Shown piece after piece: positions 42,915 through 51,437 of a stretch of DNA of 64,000 nt. Origin of the DNA: Mycobacterium sp. SMC-4 (GTDB lineage: Bacteria; Actinomycetota; Actinomycetes; Mycobacteriales; Mycobacteriaceae); the NCBI RefSeq assembly GCF_025263265.1, contig NZ_CP079869.1, positions 4,092,001-4,156,000 of the forward strand, given 5' to 3'. Within the stretch, counting starts at the first letter, position 1. Every line of letters begins with the position of its first letter. The position numbers were made by a program, and so were the translations under genes. The notes under the pieces were generated by a model. It saw only the letters and a program-made list of their open reading frames with translations. It ran no database searches and had not been told where the DNA came from.

Positions 42915-42954
42915 AGGGTACTTATCCACCGCACCTGACGCCCAGCCGTAGGCT
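42915..42954. promoter_or_regulatory. Two divergent leaderless -10 boxes (ispH and lipid-droplet gene)
   Basis: Minus strand TACCCT (42915-42920) lies 7 nt before the ispH ATG at 42907. Plus strand TAGGCT (42949-42954) lies 7 nt before the ATG at 42962. Both promoters fit in the 54-bp divergent gap. Confidence 0.55.
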
Positions 42955-42961
42955 AAGAGCC

Positions 42962-43555
42962 ATGGCAACTGCACCGTATGGGGTCCGTCTGCTGGTGGGT
43001 GCGGCGGTGACCGCGATCGAGGAAACCCGCAAGCTTCCCCAAACCATCCTGATGTACCCGATGACCCTGGCCAGCCAGGTCGCCCACCTGGTCATGAAGA
43101 TGCAGCAGGACGTGGCGGTGCTGGTGATCAAGGGCGACGAGACGCTGGAGTCGATCTTCCCGCCTAAGGACGAACAGCCGGAGTGGGCGACATTCGACGA
43201 GGACCTCGAGTCCGGTGGCAGCGGCGGGCCCGACGGTGACGTGGTGGAACTGCCGACGCGCGACGGCGAACGGATGACCGAGGGACGGTTCGCGCTGTTC
43301 TCCGAGGAGCCCGACAAGACCACCACTGCGACCGATGACGACGGCGGATCCGGACCCCTCCAGTCCGCGGCGGCGCCGGCAATCGTCGCCGAGGTCGACT
43401 ACGAGTCATTGACGCTGGCGCAGCTGCGCGCCCGACTGACCTCGCTGAAGATCTCCGACCTGGAGGCGCTGCTGACCTACGAGGAGAACACCAAGGCGCG
43501 CGCTCCGTTCCAGACGCTGCTGGCCAACAGAATCACTCGCGCGTCGGCCAAGTGA
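42962..43555 (+). CDS. Lipid droplet-associated protein (Rv1109c/MLDS-like)
   Basis: 197 residues. The N-terminal 65 residues ([78 protein letters not shown]) form an amphipathic helical segment typical of the actinobacterial lipid-droplet small protein family. A Gly/Asp-rich linker follows, then a C-terminal helical [45 protein letters not shown] domain. Family role: coats triacylglycerol inclusions and controls their size. First gene of an operon with xseA and xseB. Confidence 0.85.
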   Translation: MATAPYGVRLLVGAAVTAIEETRKLPQTILMYPMTLASQVAHLVMKMQQDVAVLVIKGDETLESIFPPKDEQPEWATFDEDLESGGSGGPDGDVVELPTRDGERMTEGRFALFSEEPDKTTTATDDDGGSGPLQSAAAPAIVAEVDYESLTLAQLRARLTSLKISDLEALLTYEENTKARAPFQTLLANRITRASAK

Positions 43556-44802
43556 CCCTGCCACCGGGGCAGTCGCCGGAGAACCCCTTCCCGGTGCGCG
43601 GTGTCGCCATCCGGGTCGCCGGGTGGATCGACAAGCTGGGTTCGGTGTGGGTGGAGGGCCAGATCGCCCAGCTGACGTTGCGGCCGAACTCCAACACCGC
43701 GTTCATCACGCTGCGCGACCCGGCGGCCGACATGTCCATGTCGCTGACGTGTCCACGCGATCTGGTGACCAACGCGCCGGTCAAGATGACCGACGGCACC
43801 CAGGTGATCGTGTTCGGCAAACCCACCTTCTACACCGGTCGCGGCAGCTTCTCCCTGCGCGTCAGCGAGATCCGGGCTGTCGGCATCGGAGAGCTGCTGG
43901 CTCGCATCGAACGGCTGCGCCGGTTGCTGGAGGCCGAGGGCTTGTTCGATCCGCGCCTCAAACGGCCCATCCCGTTTCTGCCCGACACCATCGGCTTGAT
44001 CACCGGGCGGGCCTCAGCCGCCGAACACGACATCATGGCCGTCGCGTCGGGCCGCTGGCCCGCGGTGCGGTTCGCGGTCCGCAACACCGTCGTGCAGGGG
44101 CCCAACGCGGTCCCGCAGATCGTCGAGGCGTTGCGGGTACTCGACGCCGACCCGGACGTCGACGTGATCGTGCTGGCCCGAGGCGGCGGCAGCGTCGAGG
44201 ATCTGCTGCCGTTCTCCGACGAAACGCTGTGCCGGGAGATCGTGCGCTGCACCACGCCGGTGGTCAGCGCCATCGGCCACGAACCCGACAACCCGCTGTG
44301 CGATCTGGTCGCCGACCTGCGCGCGGCCACTCCGACCGACGCGGCCAAGCGGATCGTCCCAGACACGGCAGCCGAGCAGGCGCTGGTCGACGAGTTGCGC
44401 CAGCGCAGCGGGCGGGCATTACGCAACTGGGTGAACCGGGAACAGCACCTGGTGACCCAATTGCGCAGCCGGCCGGTGCTGGCCCGCCCGCTGGATGCGA
44501 TCGACCTGCGCGCCGAGGACATCAGCCGGGCCCGCGGCGCCGGTCGACGCGACATCACCCGCCTGATCGACGCCGAATCCGAGCGCGTCGGCCATTTGTC
44601 GGCCCGGCTGACGACCCTGGGACCGGCCGCGACGCTGGCCCGCGGTTACGCCGTCGTGCAGACACTGCCCCCATCGGGACCAACCCAGGTGCTGCGCAGC
44701 ATCGCCGACGCGCCGAGCGGGGCCCGGCTGCGGGTGCGGGTGGCTGACGGCGCGGTCCTGGCGATCAGTGCAGGCGAGCGCGAATTCGAGGGAGAACAAT
44801 GA
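43552..44802 (+). CDS. xseA: Exodeoxyribonuclease VII large subunit
   Basis: 416 residues. N-terminal OB-fold ([19 protein letters not shown] preceded by [26 protein letters not shown]), then the catalytic core [17 protein letters not shown] and the signature [29 protein letters not shown] with [32 protein letters not shown] helical region binds the small subunit. GTG start overlaps the previous stop by 4 nt; stop overlaps xseB by 4 nt. Degrades single-stranded DNA to oligonucleotides together with XseB. Confidence 0.97.
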   Translation: MTLPPGQSPENPFPVRGVAIRVAGWIDKLGSVWVEGQIAQLTLRPNSNTAFITLRDPAADMSMSLTCPRDLVTNAPVKMTDGTQVIVFGKPTFYTGRGSFSLRVSEIRAVGIGELLARIERLRRLLEAEGLFDPRLKRPIPFLPDTIGLITGRASAAEHDIMAVASGRWPAVRFAVRNTVVQGPNAVPQIVEALRVLDADPDVDVIVLARGGGSVEDLLPFSDETLCREIVRCTTPVVSAIGHEPDNPLCDLVADLRAATPTDAAKRIVPDTAAEQALVDELRQRSGRALRNWVNREQHLVTQLRSRPVLARPLDAIDLRAEDISRARGAGRRDITRLIDAESERVGHLSARLTTLGPAATLARGYAVVQTLPPSGPTQVLRSIADAPSGARLRVRVADGAVLAISAGEREFEGEQ

Positions 44803-45011
44803 AGCCCATTAGTGAGCTGGGGTACGAAGAAGCCCGCGACGAACTGATCGAGGTGGTGCAGCGCCTCGAGCATGGCGGAATGGACCTCGACGCATCGCTG
44901 AAGCTGTGGGAAAGAGGCGAACAACTCGCGAAATGCTGCGAGGAACATTTAGCTGGGGCTCGCAAGAGAGTCGAGCAGGCGCTGGCCCGCAGCGATGACC
45001 CAGATGATTGA
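44799..45011 (+). CDS. xseB: Exodeoxyribonuclease VII small subunit
   Basis: 70 residues, the usual size. Contains the family pattern [54 protein letters not shown], two helices that wrap the XseA helical stalk. ATG overlaps the xseA stop (ATGA). Last gene of the operon. Confidence 0.96.
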   Translation: MKPISELGYEEARDELIEVVQRLEHGGMDLDASLKLWERGEQLAKCCEEHLAGARKRVEQALARSDDPDD

Positions 45012-45045
45012 TTAGGAAAGCACCAAACCGCTGGGCCCTCGAAAT

Positions 45046-45067
45046 TGGAACACGTTTCAGTTAATCT
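45046..45067 (+). promoter_or_regulatory. KstR-type operator next to the leaderless 3-beta-HSD promoter
   Basis: TGGAACACGTTTCA (45046-45059) fits TNNAACNNGTTNNA at every fixed position. Two bases later is the -10 box TAATCT (45062-45067), which ends 7 nt before the ATG at 45075. The layout is the same as at the DUF3556 gene. Confidence 0.75.
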
Positions 45068-45074
45068 TCCCGAC

Positions 45075-46196
45075 ATGGCTTCGGACTTGGGTGACGCAGC
45101 ACCGACCACCGAACTCGGCCGGGTTCTGGTGACCGGCGGATCGGGTTTCGTCGGCGCCAACCTGGTCACCGCCCTGCTGGACCGGGGGTTGGCGGTGCGC
45201 TCCTTCGACCGCGCACCCTCACCACTGGAACCTCACGACCGTCTCGAGGTCGTCGAAGGAGACATCACCGACCCGGCCCAGGTCAGCGCTGCCGTCGCCG
45301 AGGTCGACACGGTCTTTCACACCGCGGCCATCATCGACCTGATGGGCGGCGCGTCGGCCAGCCAGGAATACCGCCAACGCAGCTTCGCGGTCAACGTGAC
45401 CGGCACGCAGAACCTGGTGCGCGCCGCGCAGGCGGCCGGTGTCCAACGGTTCGTCTACACCGCGTCCAACAGCGTCGTGATGGGCGGACAACGGATCTCC
45501 AATGGTGACGAAAACCTGCCGTACACCGAGCGATTCAACGACCTCTACACCGAGACCAAGGTCGTCGCCGAGAAATTCGTGCTCGCCCAGAACGGCGAAT
45601 CCGGGATGCTCACCTGCTCGATCCGACCCAGCGGCATCTGGGGCCGCGGCGATCAGACCATGTTCCGCAAGGTATTCGAGAGCGTGCTGGCCGGTCACGT
45701 CAAGGTGTTGGTCGGTAACAAGAACGTCAAGCTCGACAACTCTTACGTGCACAACCTGATCCACGGATTCATTCTGGCCGCCGAACACCTGGTGCCTGGG
45801 GGCACCGCACCCGGGCAGGCCTACTTCATCAATGACGGTGATCCGGTCAACATGTTCGAGTTCGCTCGCCCGGTGGTCGAGGCATGCGGTCAGCCCTGGC
45901 CCCGGCTGCGGGTCCCGGGCCGACTGGTCTGGGCGGTGATGACCGTCTGGCAGTTCCTGCATTTCCGCTTCGGCCTGCCCAAGCCGCTGCTGGAACCCCT
46001 TGCGGTGGAGCGTCTTTACCTGGACAACTACTTCTCGATCGGCAAGGCACAGCGCGACCTGGGGTATGAACCGCTGTACTCCACCGAAGAGGCGCTGCAG
46101 CACTGCCTGCCCTACTACGTCGAGCTGTTCGCCCGGATGAAAGCCGAAGGACAGCCCGTGGTCTCTGCGGCCGCACCTACCGCACCGAAGGGCTGA
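45075..46196 (+). CDS. 3-beta-hydroxysteroid dehydrogenase / cholesterol oxidase-type SDR (Rv1106c-like)
   Basis: 373 residues from the ATG at 45075. Extended SDR with LVTGGSGFVGANLVTALL at about residues 18-35, catalytic YTETK (Tyr158, Lys162) and RPSGIWGRGDQTMFRKVFESVLAGHVKVLVGNKNVKLDNSYVHNLIHGFILAAEHL, which is nearly the same as in Rv1106c. Expected reaction: NAD-dependent oxidation and isomerisation of cholesterol or pregnenolone to the 4-ene-3-one. C-terminal hydrophobic segment LVWAVMTVWQFLHFRFGLP suggests membrane association. A KstR-type box directly precedes the promoter, so induction by sterols is expected. Confidence 0.93.
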   Translation: MASDLGDAAPTTELGRVLVTGGSGFVGANLVTALLDRGLAVRSFDRAPSPLEPHDRLEVVEGDITDPAQVSAAVAEVDTVFHTAAIIDLMGGASASQEYRQRSFAVNVTGTQNLVRAAQAAGVQRFVYTASNSVVMGGQRISNGDENLPYTERFNDLYTETKVVAEKFVLAQNGESGMLTCSIRPSGIWGRGDQTMFRKVFESVLAGHVKVLVGNKNVKLDNSYVHNLIHGFILAAEHLVPGGTAPGQAYFINDGDPVNMFEFARPVVEACGQPWPRLRVPGRLVWAVMTVWQFLHFRFGLPKPLLEPLAVERLYLDNYFSIGKAQRDLGYEPLYSTEEALQHCLPYYVELFARMKAEGQPVVSAAAPTAPKG

Positions 46197-46219
46197 CCGG
46201 TGGAGGGTGCCATCATCTG

Positions 46220-46951
46220 ATGGTGCCCGAGTTCCGGTTCGCCACCCACGGCGGCGCGCGCATCCGCTACCTCGACTCCGGCGGTGACGACCGCGGGGCA
46301 CCGGTCGTGTTCGTGCCCGGATTCACCGACGTCGCCGACGACTACACCCAGATCCTGCCCGCATTGGGTCGCCGCACCGCGGTGATCGAATTGCGTGGAC
46401 ACGGCCGCAGCACCGCCGGTGAGAACGGTTATGACTCCGCCGCGCTGGCCAACGACGTCGCAGCGGTCGTCGACGAGCTCACCGACGGACCGGTGCACAT
46501 GATGAGCTTCTCACGCGGCACGGCCTACGCGATCACCTGGGCGCTGGCCAATTGGCCCCGGGTGCGGTCGGTGTCGATCGGTGACTACATCCCCGAAGAG
46601 CTCCTCGTGCCCGACAACGCGTTCGGCCACCTGCTGGACGGACGCTGGCGGGGCACCCCGGTGCACCAGCGCCTGGACCGGCAGGCGGCGGTCGCGACGC
46701 TGCGCGCGGCACGTCCGCAGTCGTTCTGGGAACCGTTGGCGCACTGGCAACCCCCGCTGCTGGCGGTCCGCAGCCTCAACGCCCCACTGGTCAGTGACAT
46801 CAACTGGGCCCGGTACCGCGAACTCTTCCCGACCGCGCGACTCGAAGAATTCGCCGATTCACCGCACGACATCTTCCGACCGGACCGCGAACGCTTTCCC
46901 GCGCTGGTCCGCGAACTCATCGACGCAGCCGACCCGGCCCCTACCGGCTAG
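46220..46951 (+). CDS. Alpha/beta hydrolase family protein
   Basis: 243 residues. Blocks: PVVFVPGFTDVADDYTQILPAL, ELRGHGRSTAG, nucleophile elbow SFSRGTAYAI with Ser in the GxSxG position (F-S-R-G), and a C-terminal FADSPHDIFRPDRERFP with the expected His. The elbow lacks the first Gly of GxSxG (reads MSFSRG), a modest deviation. Follows the 3-beta-HSD gene by 23 bp on the same strand, so it may be co-transcribed and act on a related ester. Stop codon interlocked with the convergent GGDEF-EAL gene (CTAG, 46948-46951). Confidence 0.85.
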   Translation: MVPEFRFATHGGARIRYLDSGGDDRGAPVVFVPGFTDVADDYTQILPALGRRTAVIELRGHGRSTAGENGYDSAALANDVAAVVDELTDGPVHMMSFSRGTAYAITWALANWPRVRSVSIGDYIPEELLVPDNAFGHLLDGRWRGTPVHQRLDRQAAVATLRAARPQSFWEPLAHWQPPLLAVRSLNAPLVSDINWARYRELFPTARLEEFADSPHDIFRPDRERFPALVRELIDAADPAPTG

Positions 46952-49275
46952 CGGCGCGGAGCGGCCAGGTCGGTCAGGTTCGGGACGTCGGCAGCGTCGA
47001 TCGGCATGCCGAAGTAGTAGCCCTGGCCCACGTCGCATCCGCTGTCACGCAACCATTCTGCCGTCGCAGCCTCTTCGATGCCCTCGGCCACGACGGTCAT
47101 TCCCAGTCCGTGCGTGAGATCGATGACCGAGCGGACCACCGTCGCGGCCCGACGATCGCTGGTCACCGTGGCGATGAACGACCGGTCGAGTTTGATCTCG
47201 TCGATGCGCAGGTCCCGCAGATATGACAAAGCCGAGTAACCGCTGCCGAAATCGTCGATGGCGACCTGTATTCCGCGCTCGCGCAACTGCTGGAGAACTT
47301 TGGCGACCAGGGTCAGGTCATGGATGACGAGATCCTCGGTGATCTCGACGGTGAGCAGGTTCGCGGGTAGTTTGCAGGCGTCGAGGGCTTCGCTGAGCGC
47401 GGCAGGAAGCCGGGTGTCGCGCAGCGACGGGGCGAACATGTTGAGAGCAAACGGCATCCGGACTCCACCGTCGCGCCAGTGCGCAGCGTCGTCGAAAACC
47501 TTTTGGATCACCAGGTCGGTGACGGGGCGAATCAGGTTGTGCTGACGCACCAGTGGCATGAAGGTCGCTGGTTGCAGTAAGCCCAGCTCCGGGTGCGGCC
47601 AGCGCAGCAGCGCCTCCACCCCCACGATGCTTCCACTTTCGAGATTCACCTTCGGCTGGTAGGCGAGATCGAGCTCGCCGTGGTCAACGGCATGACGCAG
47701 ATCCGCCAATAACCTGACCTTGGCCACCCCGGCGCCGGTCACCCGATCGGTGTCGCGGTCACCGGGGTGCTCGACGCTGCCTCCCGACCGCATCAGGTCG
47801 ATGTCGTAATTACACATCCGCGACGTCGAATACGAGCGCTTCGCCGCCTGCACGGCGTGGTCGGCCCGCTTCATCAGAATCGCCGGAGTGAGGTCCGGAT
47901 CATCCGGCGGGGCCACTGCCACCCCGATGCGGCAGCGCATCGACACCTGTTGCCCGCCAACGGTGAACGGCTCCTCAAAGGTCTGCATGACACAGTGCAG
48001 AACCTGGCGGGACCCGTCCAGGTCGCCTTCGAGCAGCAGCACGAACTCATCTCCGCCGAGCCGCCCCACCGTGTCGCCCGGCCGCAGGCACGCGGCGATT
48101 CGCCTGCCGGCATGCACCAGCAGCTTGTCTCCGGCCGGATGACCGAGGTTGTCATTGACGAACGCGAAGTCCTCCAGGTCCACGGCCGCGACCAGCACCG
48201 GGCGCTCCTCGCGGGCACGCAGCACCATCGCATGTGTTAGTCGGTCGATGAACAGGGCCTGGTTGGCTAGGCCCGTCAACGGGTCCTTCAACGCCTGATC
48301 CGCCGCGGCCTTGGCCCACGACCGGTTTTCGAAGGCCGCAACGGATTGGCGCAAACACACCGTGACGACGATCAGTGGAACCAGGATCCGCTCAAGACCG
48401 GACATGATCATGATCGGGCCGATCGTCCCGGCCAGCAGCAGGGGCACGTACGGGGCCCACAGCGACGACACCGACGGCACCGCCACAGCCTGCATTCGCG
48501 GCGGTGGCATCCGGGAACTCAGCAGAGCCGCAGCACAGATGGCAACCAGCGAGATCGCCCACCCGACATCCATCAGACTTCCGGTCGTGTAGACGCCCTG
48601 GGCAACGGCGTAAGCGAACGCACTGTCGGTGACCGTCATTATCGCGAACGCCAGTACCAGCAACCCCAACACAACGCGCTGTCGAACACCTGCACGGGCC
48701 CAGACAGCAACCGCGATCGCCAGCAGCACGATGTCGGCGGCCGGATAGAACACCGCCAATCCCAGGGTCAGCTTGTCGTCGCGGTATGCGGAGTAGACCG
48801 CGTTGAGCGCAAAGATCCAGGACAGCAAGAACGAGCACAGCGCCACCGTGAGGCCGTCGAGGGCGATGCGCGCGGCGGTATGCCGCAGCGACGTGCCATC
48901 AGACGGAACCATCAGCAGCAGGGCCGGGACCGCGAAGACACTGAAGACCAGATAGAACAGGTCGGCAGGCGACGGAAACGGCTCGACGTAGAACACGTAC
49001 TCGCACAGCAACCAGATCAGATCGGCGACGGCCCACGCCCCCAACGCCACCGTCAAGAATCGCCACGCGGTGCGCATGCGGTCTTGCGCCATCCTCGCCG
49101 CCCAGGCGCAGCAGGCGGTGGCGTATGCCGACAGACCCAAGATGATCAGATCGTCGATCAATGGCACCACTCTGCCGCCGCCGGCGGCGAGGAGCAGGAC
49201 GGCAAGCGCGAGTGCAGCCCCGACCGGCACGGCCAGCGCCGCCGAGAGCATGCGCGCAGGTCGACCTGTACTCAC
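46948..49275 (-). CDS. Membrane GGDEF-EAL protein (c-di-GMP synthesis/hydrolysis)
   Basis: 775 residues from the GTG at 49275, preceded by GGGGAG; the frame stays open to 49350. About nine or ten membrane helices fill residues 10-330. A GGDEF domain follows, with the intact active-site motif GGDEF at 407-411. An EAL domain has EALLRW at 554-559, LNMF, VEITED, AIDDFGSGYSALSYL, IDEIKLDRSF, VAEGIEE and GQGYYFGMPI, so all the metal and catalytic residues are present. Both activities appear possible. Mycobacteria have few such proteins (Rv1354c/MSDGC-1 type, which has GAF rather than a large membrane sensor), so this is a distinct sensor version. Confidence 0.94.
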   Translation of the reverse strand: MSTGRPARMLSAALAVPVGAALALAVLLLAAGGGRVVPLIDDLIILGLSAYATACCAWAARMAQDRMRTAWRFLTVALGAWAVADLIWLLCEYVFYVEPFPSPADLFYLVFSVFAVPALLLMVPSDGTSLRHTAARIALDGLTVALCSFLLSWIFALNAVYSAYRDDKLTLGLAVFYPAADIVLLAIAVAVWARAGVRQRVVLGLLVLAFAIMTVTDSAFAYAVAQGVYTTGSLMDVGWAISLVAICAAALLSSRMPPPRMQAVAVPSVSSLWAPYVPLLLAGTIGPIMIMSGLERILVPLIVVTVCLRQSVAAFENRSWAKAAADQALKDPLTGLANQALFIDRLTHAMVLRAREERPVLVAAVDLEDFAFVNDNLGHPAGDKLLVHAGRRIAACLRPGDTVGRLGGDEFVLLLEGDLDGSRQVLHCVMQTFEEPFTVGGQQVSMRCRIGVAVAPPDDPDLTPAILMKRADHAVQAAKRSYSTSRMCNYDIDLMRSGGSVEHPGDRDTDRVTGAGVAKVRLLADLRHAVDHGELDLAYQPKVNLESGSIVGVEALLRWPHPELGLLQPATFMPLVRQHNLIRPVTDLVIQKVFDDAAHWRDGGVRMPFALNMFAPSLRDTRLPAALSEALDACKLPANLLTVEITEDLVIHDLTLVAKVLQQLRERGIQVAIDDFGSGYSALSYLRDLRIDEIKLDRSFIATVTSDRRAATVVRSVIDLTHGLGMTVVAEGIEEAATAEWLRDSGCDVGQGYYFGMPIDAADVPNLTDLAAPRR

Positions 49276-49499
49276 GGTGCTCCCCTGCCCTCTGCCGCGA
49301 TGATGAAACGTTCTGCCGAAATGTAGCGTCAACCGCCAGCGACGACCCAAACGCTAACGCAAAATCTCGGCCGAAGACCGGTGTTTGCTAGGGGTTGCTG
49401 TGCGATGTTGCTGCGCACCCGCGGCAGCGGTGCCGCGATGATTTTTCGCGGAACGCGGAGTCGGTTCAGCTGTCCACGACAACGACCGGAGGATCCCCG

Positions 49500-50099
49500 A
49501 TGCGCCCATTGTCCGCAGGCCTGTTCATCTCGCTCGACGGCGTGGTCGAAGCGCCCGACCAGTGGCATTTCCCGTACTTCGACGACCAGATGGGCGCAGC
49601 CGTCAACGCCCAGCTCGGTACCGCCGACACACTGCTGCTGGGCCGTGTCACCTACGACAGCTTCGCCGGCGCCTGGCCCGAGCGGGAATTGCAGGGCGGC
49701 GATGAGGCCGAGTTCGCCAGGGCGCTCGGCGACGCACGCAAGATCGTGGTGTCGCGCAACCAGCTGCAGTTCTCGTGGCGCAACTCCGAACGACTCGCCG
49801 GCGATCTGCTCGACGGTGTCCGCACACTCAAGAACGAACCCGGCGAGGGTGCCATCGCGATGAGCGGTTCGCCGTCGGTGGTCCGCCAACTCCTGCACGC
49901 CGGACTGCTCGACGAACTGCACCTGCTGGTCCACCCGATCGCTGTGGGCAAGGGCGCGCGACTGTTCGACGACGACCAGATCCCGCTGAAGCTACTGTCC
50001 TGCAACGCTTTCCAGACCGGCGTGCTGCACCTGGTCTACACCCGCGACGAAGACGCGCCCGCAGGTGATTACCGGAGCGCCACGGCGCACCTACGTTAG
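49500..50099 (+). CDS. Dihydrofolate reductase-like (RibD C-terminal domain) protein
   Basis: 199 residues from the ATG at 49500, preceded by GGAGG at good spacing. RibD C-terminal/DHFR-like fold: LSAGLFISLDGVVEAPDQWHF, TLLLGRVTYDSFAGAWP, KIVVSRNQL, AIAMSGSPSVVRQLLHAGLLDELHLLVHPIAVGKGARLF. These proteins bind NADPH and are widespread in Actinobacteria; they are usually not true dihydrofolate reductases. Stop interlocks with the convergent SRPBCC gene (TTAG, 50096-50099). Confidence 0.9.
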   Translation: MRPLSAGLFISLDGVVEAPDQWHFPYFDDQMGAAVNAQLGTADTLLLGRVTYDSFAGAWPERELQGGDEAEFARALGDARKIVVSRNQLQFSWRNSERLAGDLLDGVRTLKNEPGEGAIAMSGSPSVVRQLLHAGLLDELHLLVHPIAVGKGARLFDDDQIPLKLLSCNAFQTGVLHLVYTRDEDAPAGDYRSATAHLR

Positions 50100-50572
50100 T
50101 GGGGGCTCCCGCCTGATTCGGCGATCTCTTTGATCGCAGCCAGCGTCGCCGGGATCCCGATGCGCGCGGCGTCGACGCGCTTTGCGATTTCTGCGTCGGC
50201 CGATTCGCCGAAACGTTCGCCGAACCCGTCGACACCTTTGGGCAGCAGCGCCCACGACTCGGTCAGGCGGGTTCCGGCACCGTCGGGCTCCAGGTGGTAC
50301 CCCCAGTAGACCCATCCGTCGTTGACCTCCCACGCGAAGACGCGCCCGGGCTCAGCGGCCACGACCTGGCAGCGGGTCTCCCATATCCGCTCGGGGGTCT
50401 CGTTGCGGCCGGTGAACCAGGCGCCCACCTGCGGCCCGGCACCCTCGTCCCACCAGCACCGGCGGCACACCGGACTCCATTGGCCCGTCCGGGTCACATC
50501 CGACACCAGTGCGTACAGGTCCTCCGGCGGCACCGCCACCGTTATCGACTCCGACATCTTCAGTTCGGTCAC
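50096..50572 (-). CDS. SRPBCC (START-like) family protein
   Basis: 158 residues from the GTG at 50572, giving MTELKMSESITVAVPPEDLYALVSDVTRTGQWSPVCRRCWW; an ATG at 50557 would remove part of the first strand. The pattern of hydrophobic-ligand-binding SRPBCC proteins is clear: N-terminal strand-helix, RIWETRCQVVAAEPGRVFAWEV, YWGYHLEPDGAGTRLTESWALLP and a long C-terminal helix. A CAGACT box lies 6 nt before the GTG. Probably binds a lipid or polyketide-like ligand. Divergent from the KstR-boxed SDR pair. Confidence 0.88.
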   Translation of the reverse strand: MTELKMSESITVAVPPEDLYALVSDVTRTGQWSPVCRRCWWDEGAGPQVGAWFTGRNETPERIWETRCQVVAAEPGRVFAWEVNDGWVYWGYHLEPDGAGTRLTESWALLPKGVDGFGERFGESADAEIAKRVDAARIGIPATLAAIKEIAESGGSPH

Positions 50573-50625
50573 CCGTCGAGTCTGCCAGTAGACACTATTG
50601 CGTTTCTGTCGACGGGATGTGACCT

Positions 50626-50639
50626 TAGAACGCGTTCTA
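50626..50639. promoter_or_regulatory. KstR-type operator, perfect palindrome
   Basis: TAGAACGCGTTCTA (50626-50639) is a perfect 14-bp palindrome that matches TNNAACNNGTTNNA at all fixed positions. It lies 24 nt upstream of the SDR ATG and 53 nt from the divergent SRPBCC start, so it could control both. Confidence 0.8.
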
Positions 50640-50663
50640 CTTCGTCGTCGGAGGGCCACTCGG

Positions 50664-51437
50664 ATGGAAACCAGTAATGGGCGCGTCGCCGTCATCGTCG
50701 GCGCGGCGTCCGGTATCGGCTGGGCGACCGCCCAGACCCTGGCCGCGGCCGGTGTGCGGATCACCGTGGCCGACCTCAACGCCGAAGGCGCCCAGGCCCG
50801 GGCCACCGAACTCGGTGACGGCCATAGCGCCGCGCGGGTCGACGTCGTCGACGAGGATTCGGTGCAGCGGCTGTTCGATGACCTCGGCCCCATCGACATC
50901 GCGGTCAACTGTGCCGGGTTCAGCAATGTCGGCCTGATCACCGAGATGCCCGTCTCGGAGTTCCGCGCCGTCGTCGACGTCTGTCTCAACGGCGCGTTCA
51001 TCGTCGCCAAGCACGCCGGCCGACATTTGCGCGCAGGCGGTTCGCTGGTGCAGATCAGCTCGCTGAACGGGCGCCAGCCCGCGGCCGGAATGAGTGCCTA
51101 CTGCGCGGCCAAAGCCGGCCTGTCGATGCTGACCCAGGTTGCCGCACTCGAGATGGGTGCGCGCGGCATCCGGGTCAACGCGGTCGCACCGGGGTTCGTC
51201 CACACCCCACTCACCGCGGCCGCGGCATCGGTGCCCGGGGTGGTGCAGGACTACGTCGACAACACCGCGCTGGCCCGGGCGGGCACCCCGCAGGACATCG
51301 CCGACGCGGTGGCCTACCTGTGCTCCCCGGCAGCGTCGTGGATCACCGGCGAAGTGCTCGACATCAATGGCGGCGCCCACCTGAAGCGCTATCCCGACAT
51401 CATGGGCCACGTCAACCGGCTCATGGAGCAGGCGTGA
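50664..51437 (+). CDS. SDR family oxidoreductase (KstR-boxed pair, first gene)
   Basis: 257 residues from the ATG at 50664, preceded by GGAGGG. Cofactor loop VGAASGIG (Gly for the usual Thr) with DLN after strand 2, favouring NAD(H); NCAG motif; ISSLNGRQ Ser; and YCAAK with Tyr146 and Lys150. The C-terminal GEVLDINGGAHL is the classical ending of FabG-type SDRs. Coupled by GTGA overlap (51434-51437) to a second SDR. A perfect KstR-type box upstream suggests a role in steroid or fatty-acid side-chain metabolism. Confidence 0.92.
   Translation: METSNGRVAVIVGAASGIGWATAQTLAAAGVRITVADLNAEGAQARATELGDGHSAARVDVVDEDSVQRLFDDLGPIDIAVNCAGFSNVGLITEMPVSEFRAVVDVCLNGAFIVAKHAGRHLRAGGSLVQISSLNGRQPAAGMSAYCAAKAGLSMLTQVAALEMGARGIRVNAVAPGFVHTPLTAAAASVPGVVQDYVDNTALARAGTPQDIADAVAYLCSPAASWITGEVLDINGGAHLKRYPDIMGHVNRLMEQA

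Noticed and set aside
40682..42961. Long upstream extension of the lipid-droplet protein frame
   Set aside because: Runs antisense through the PBP and ispH genes; the leaderless -10 box and the conserved N-terminus place the start at 42962.
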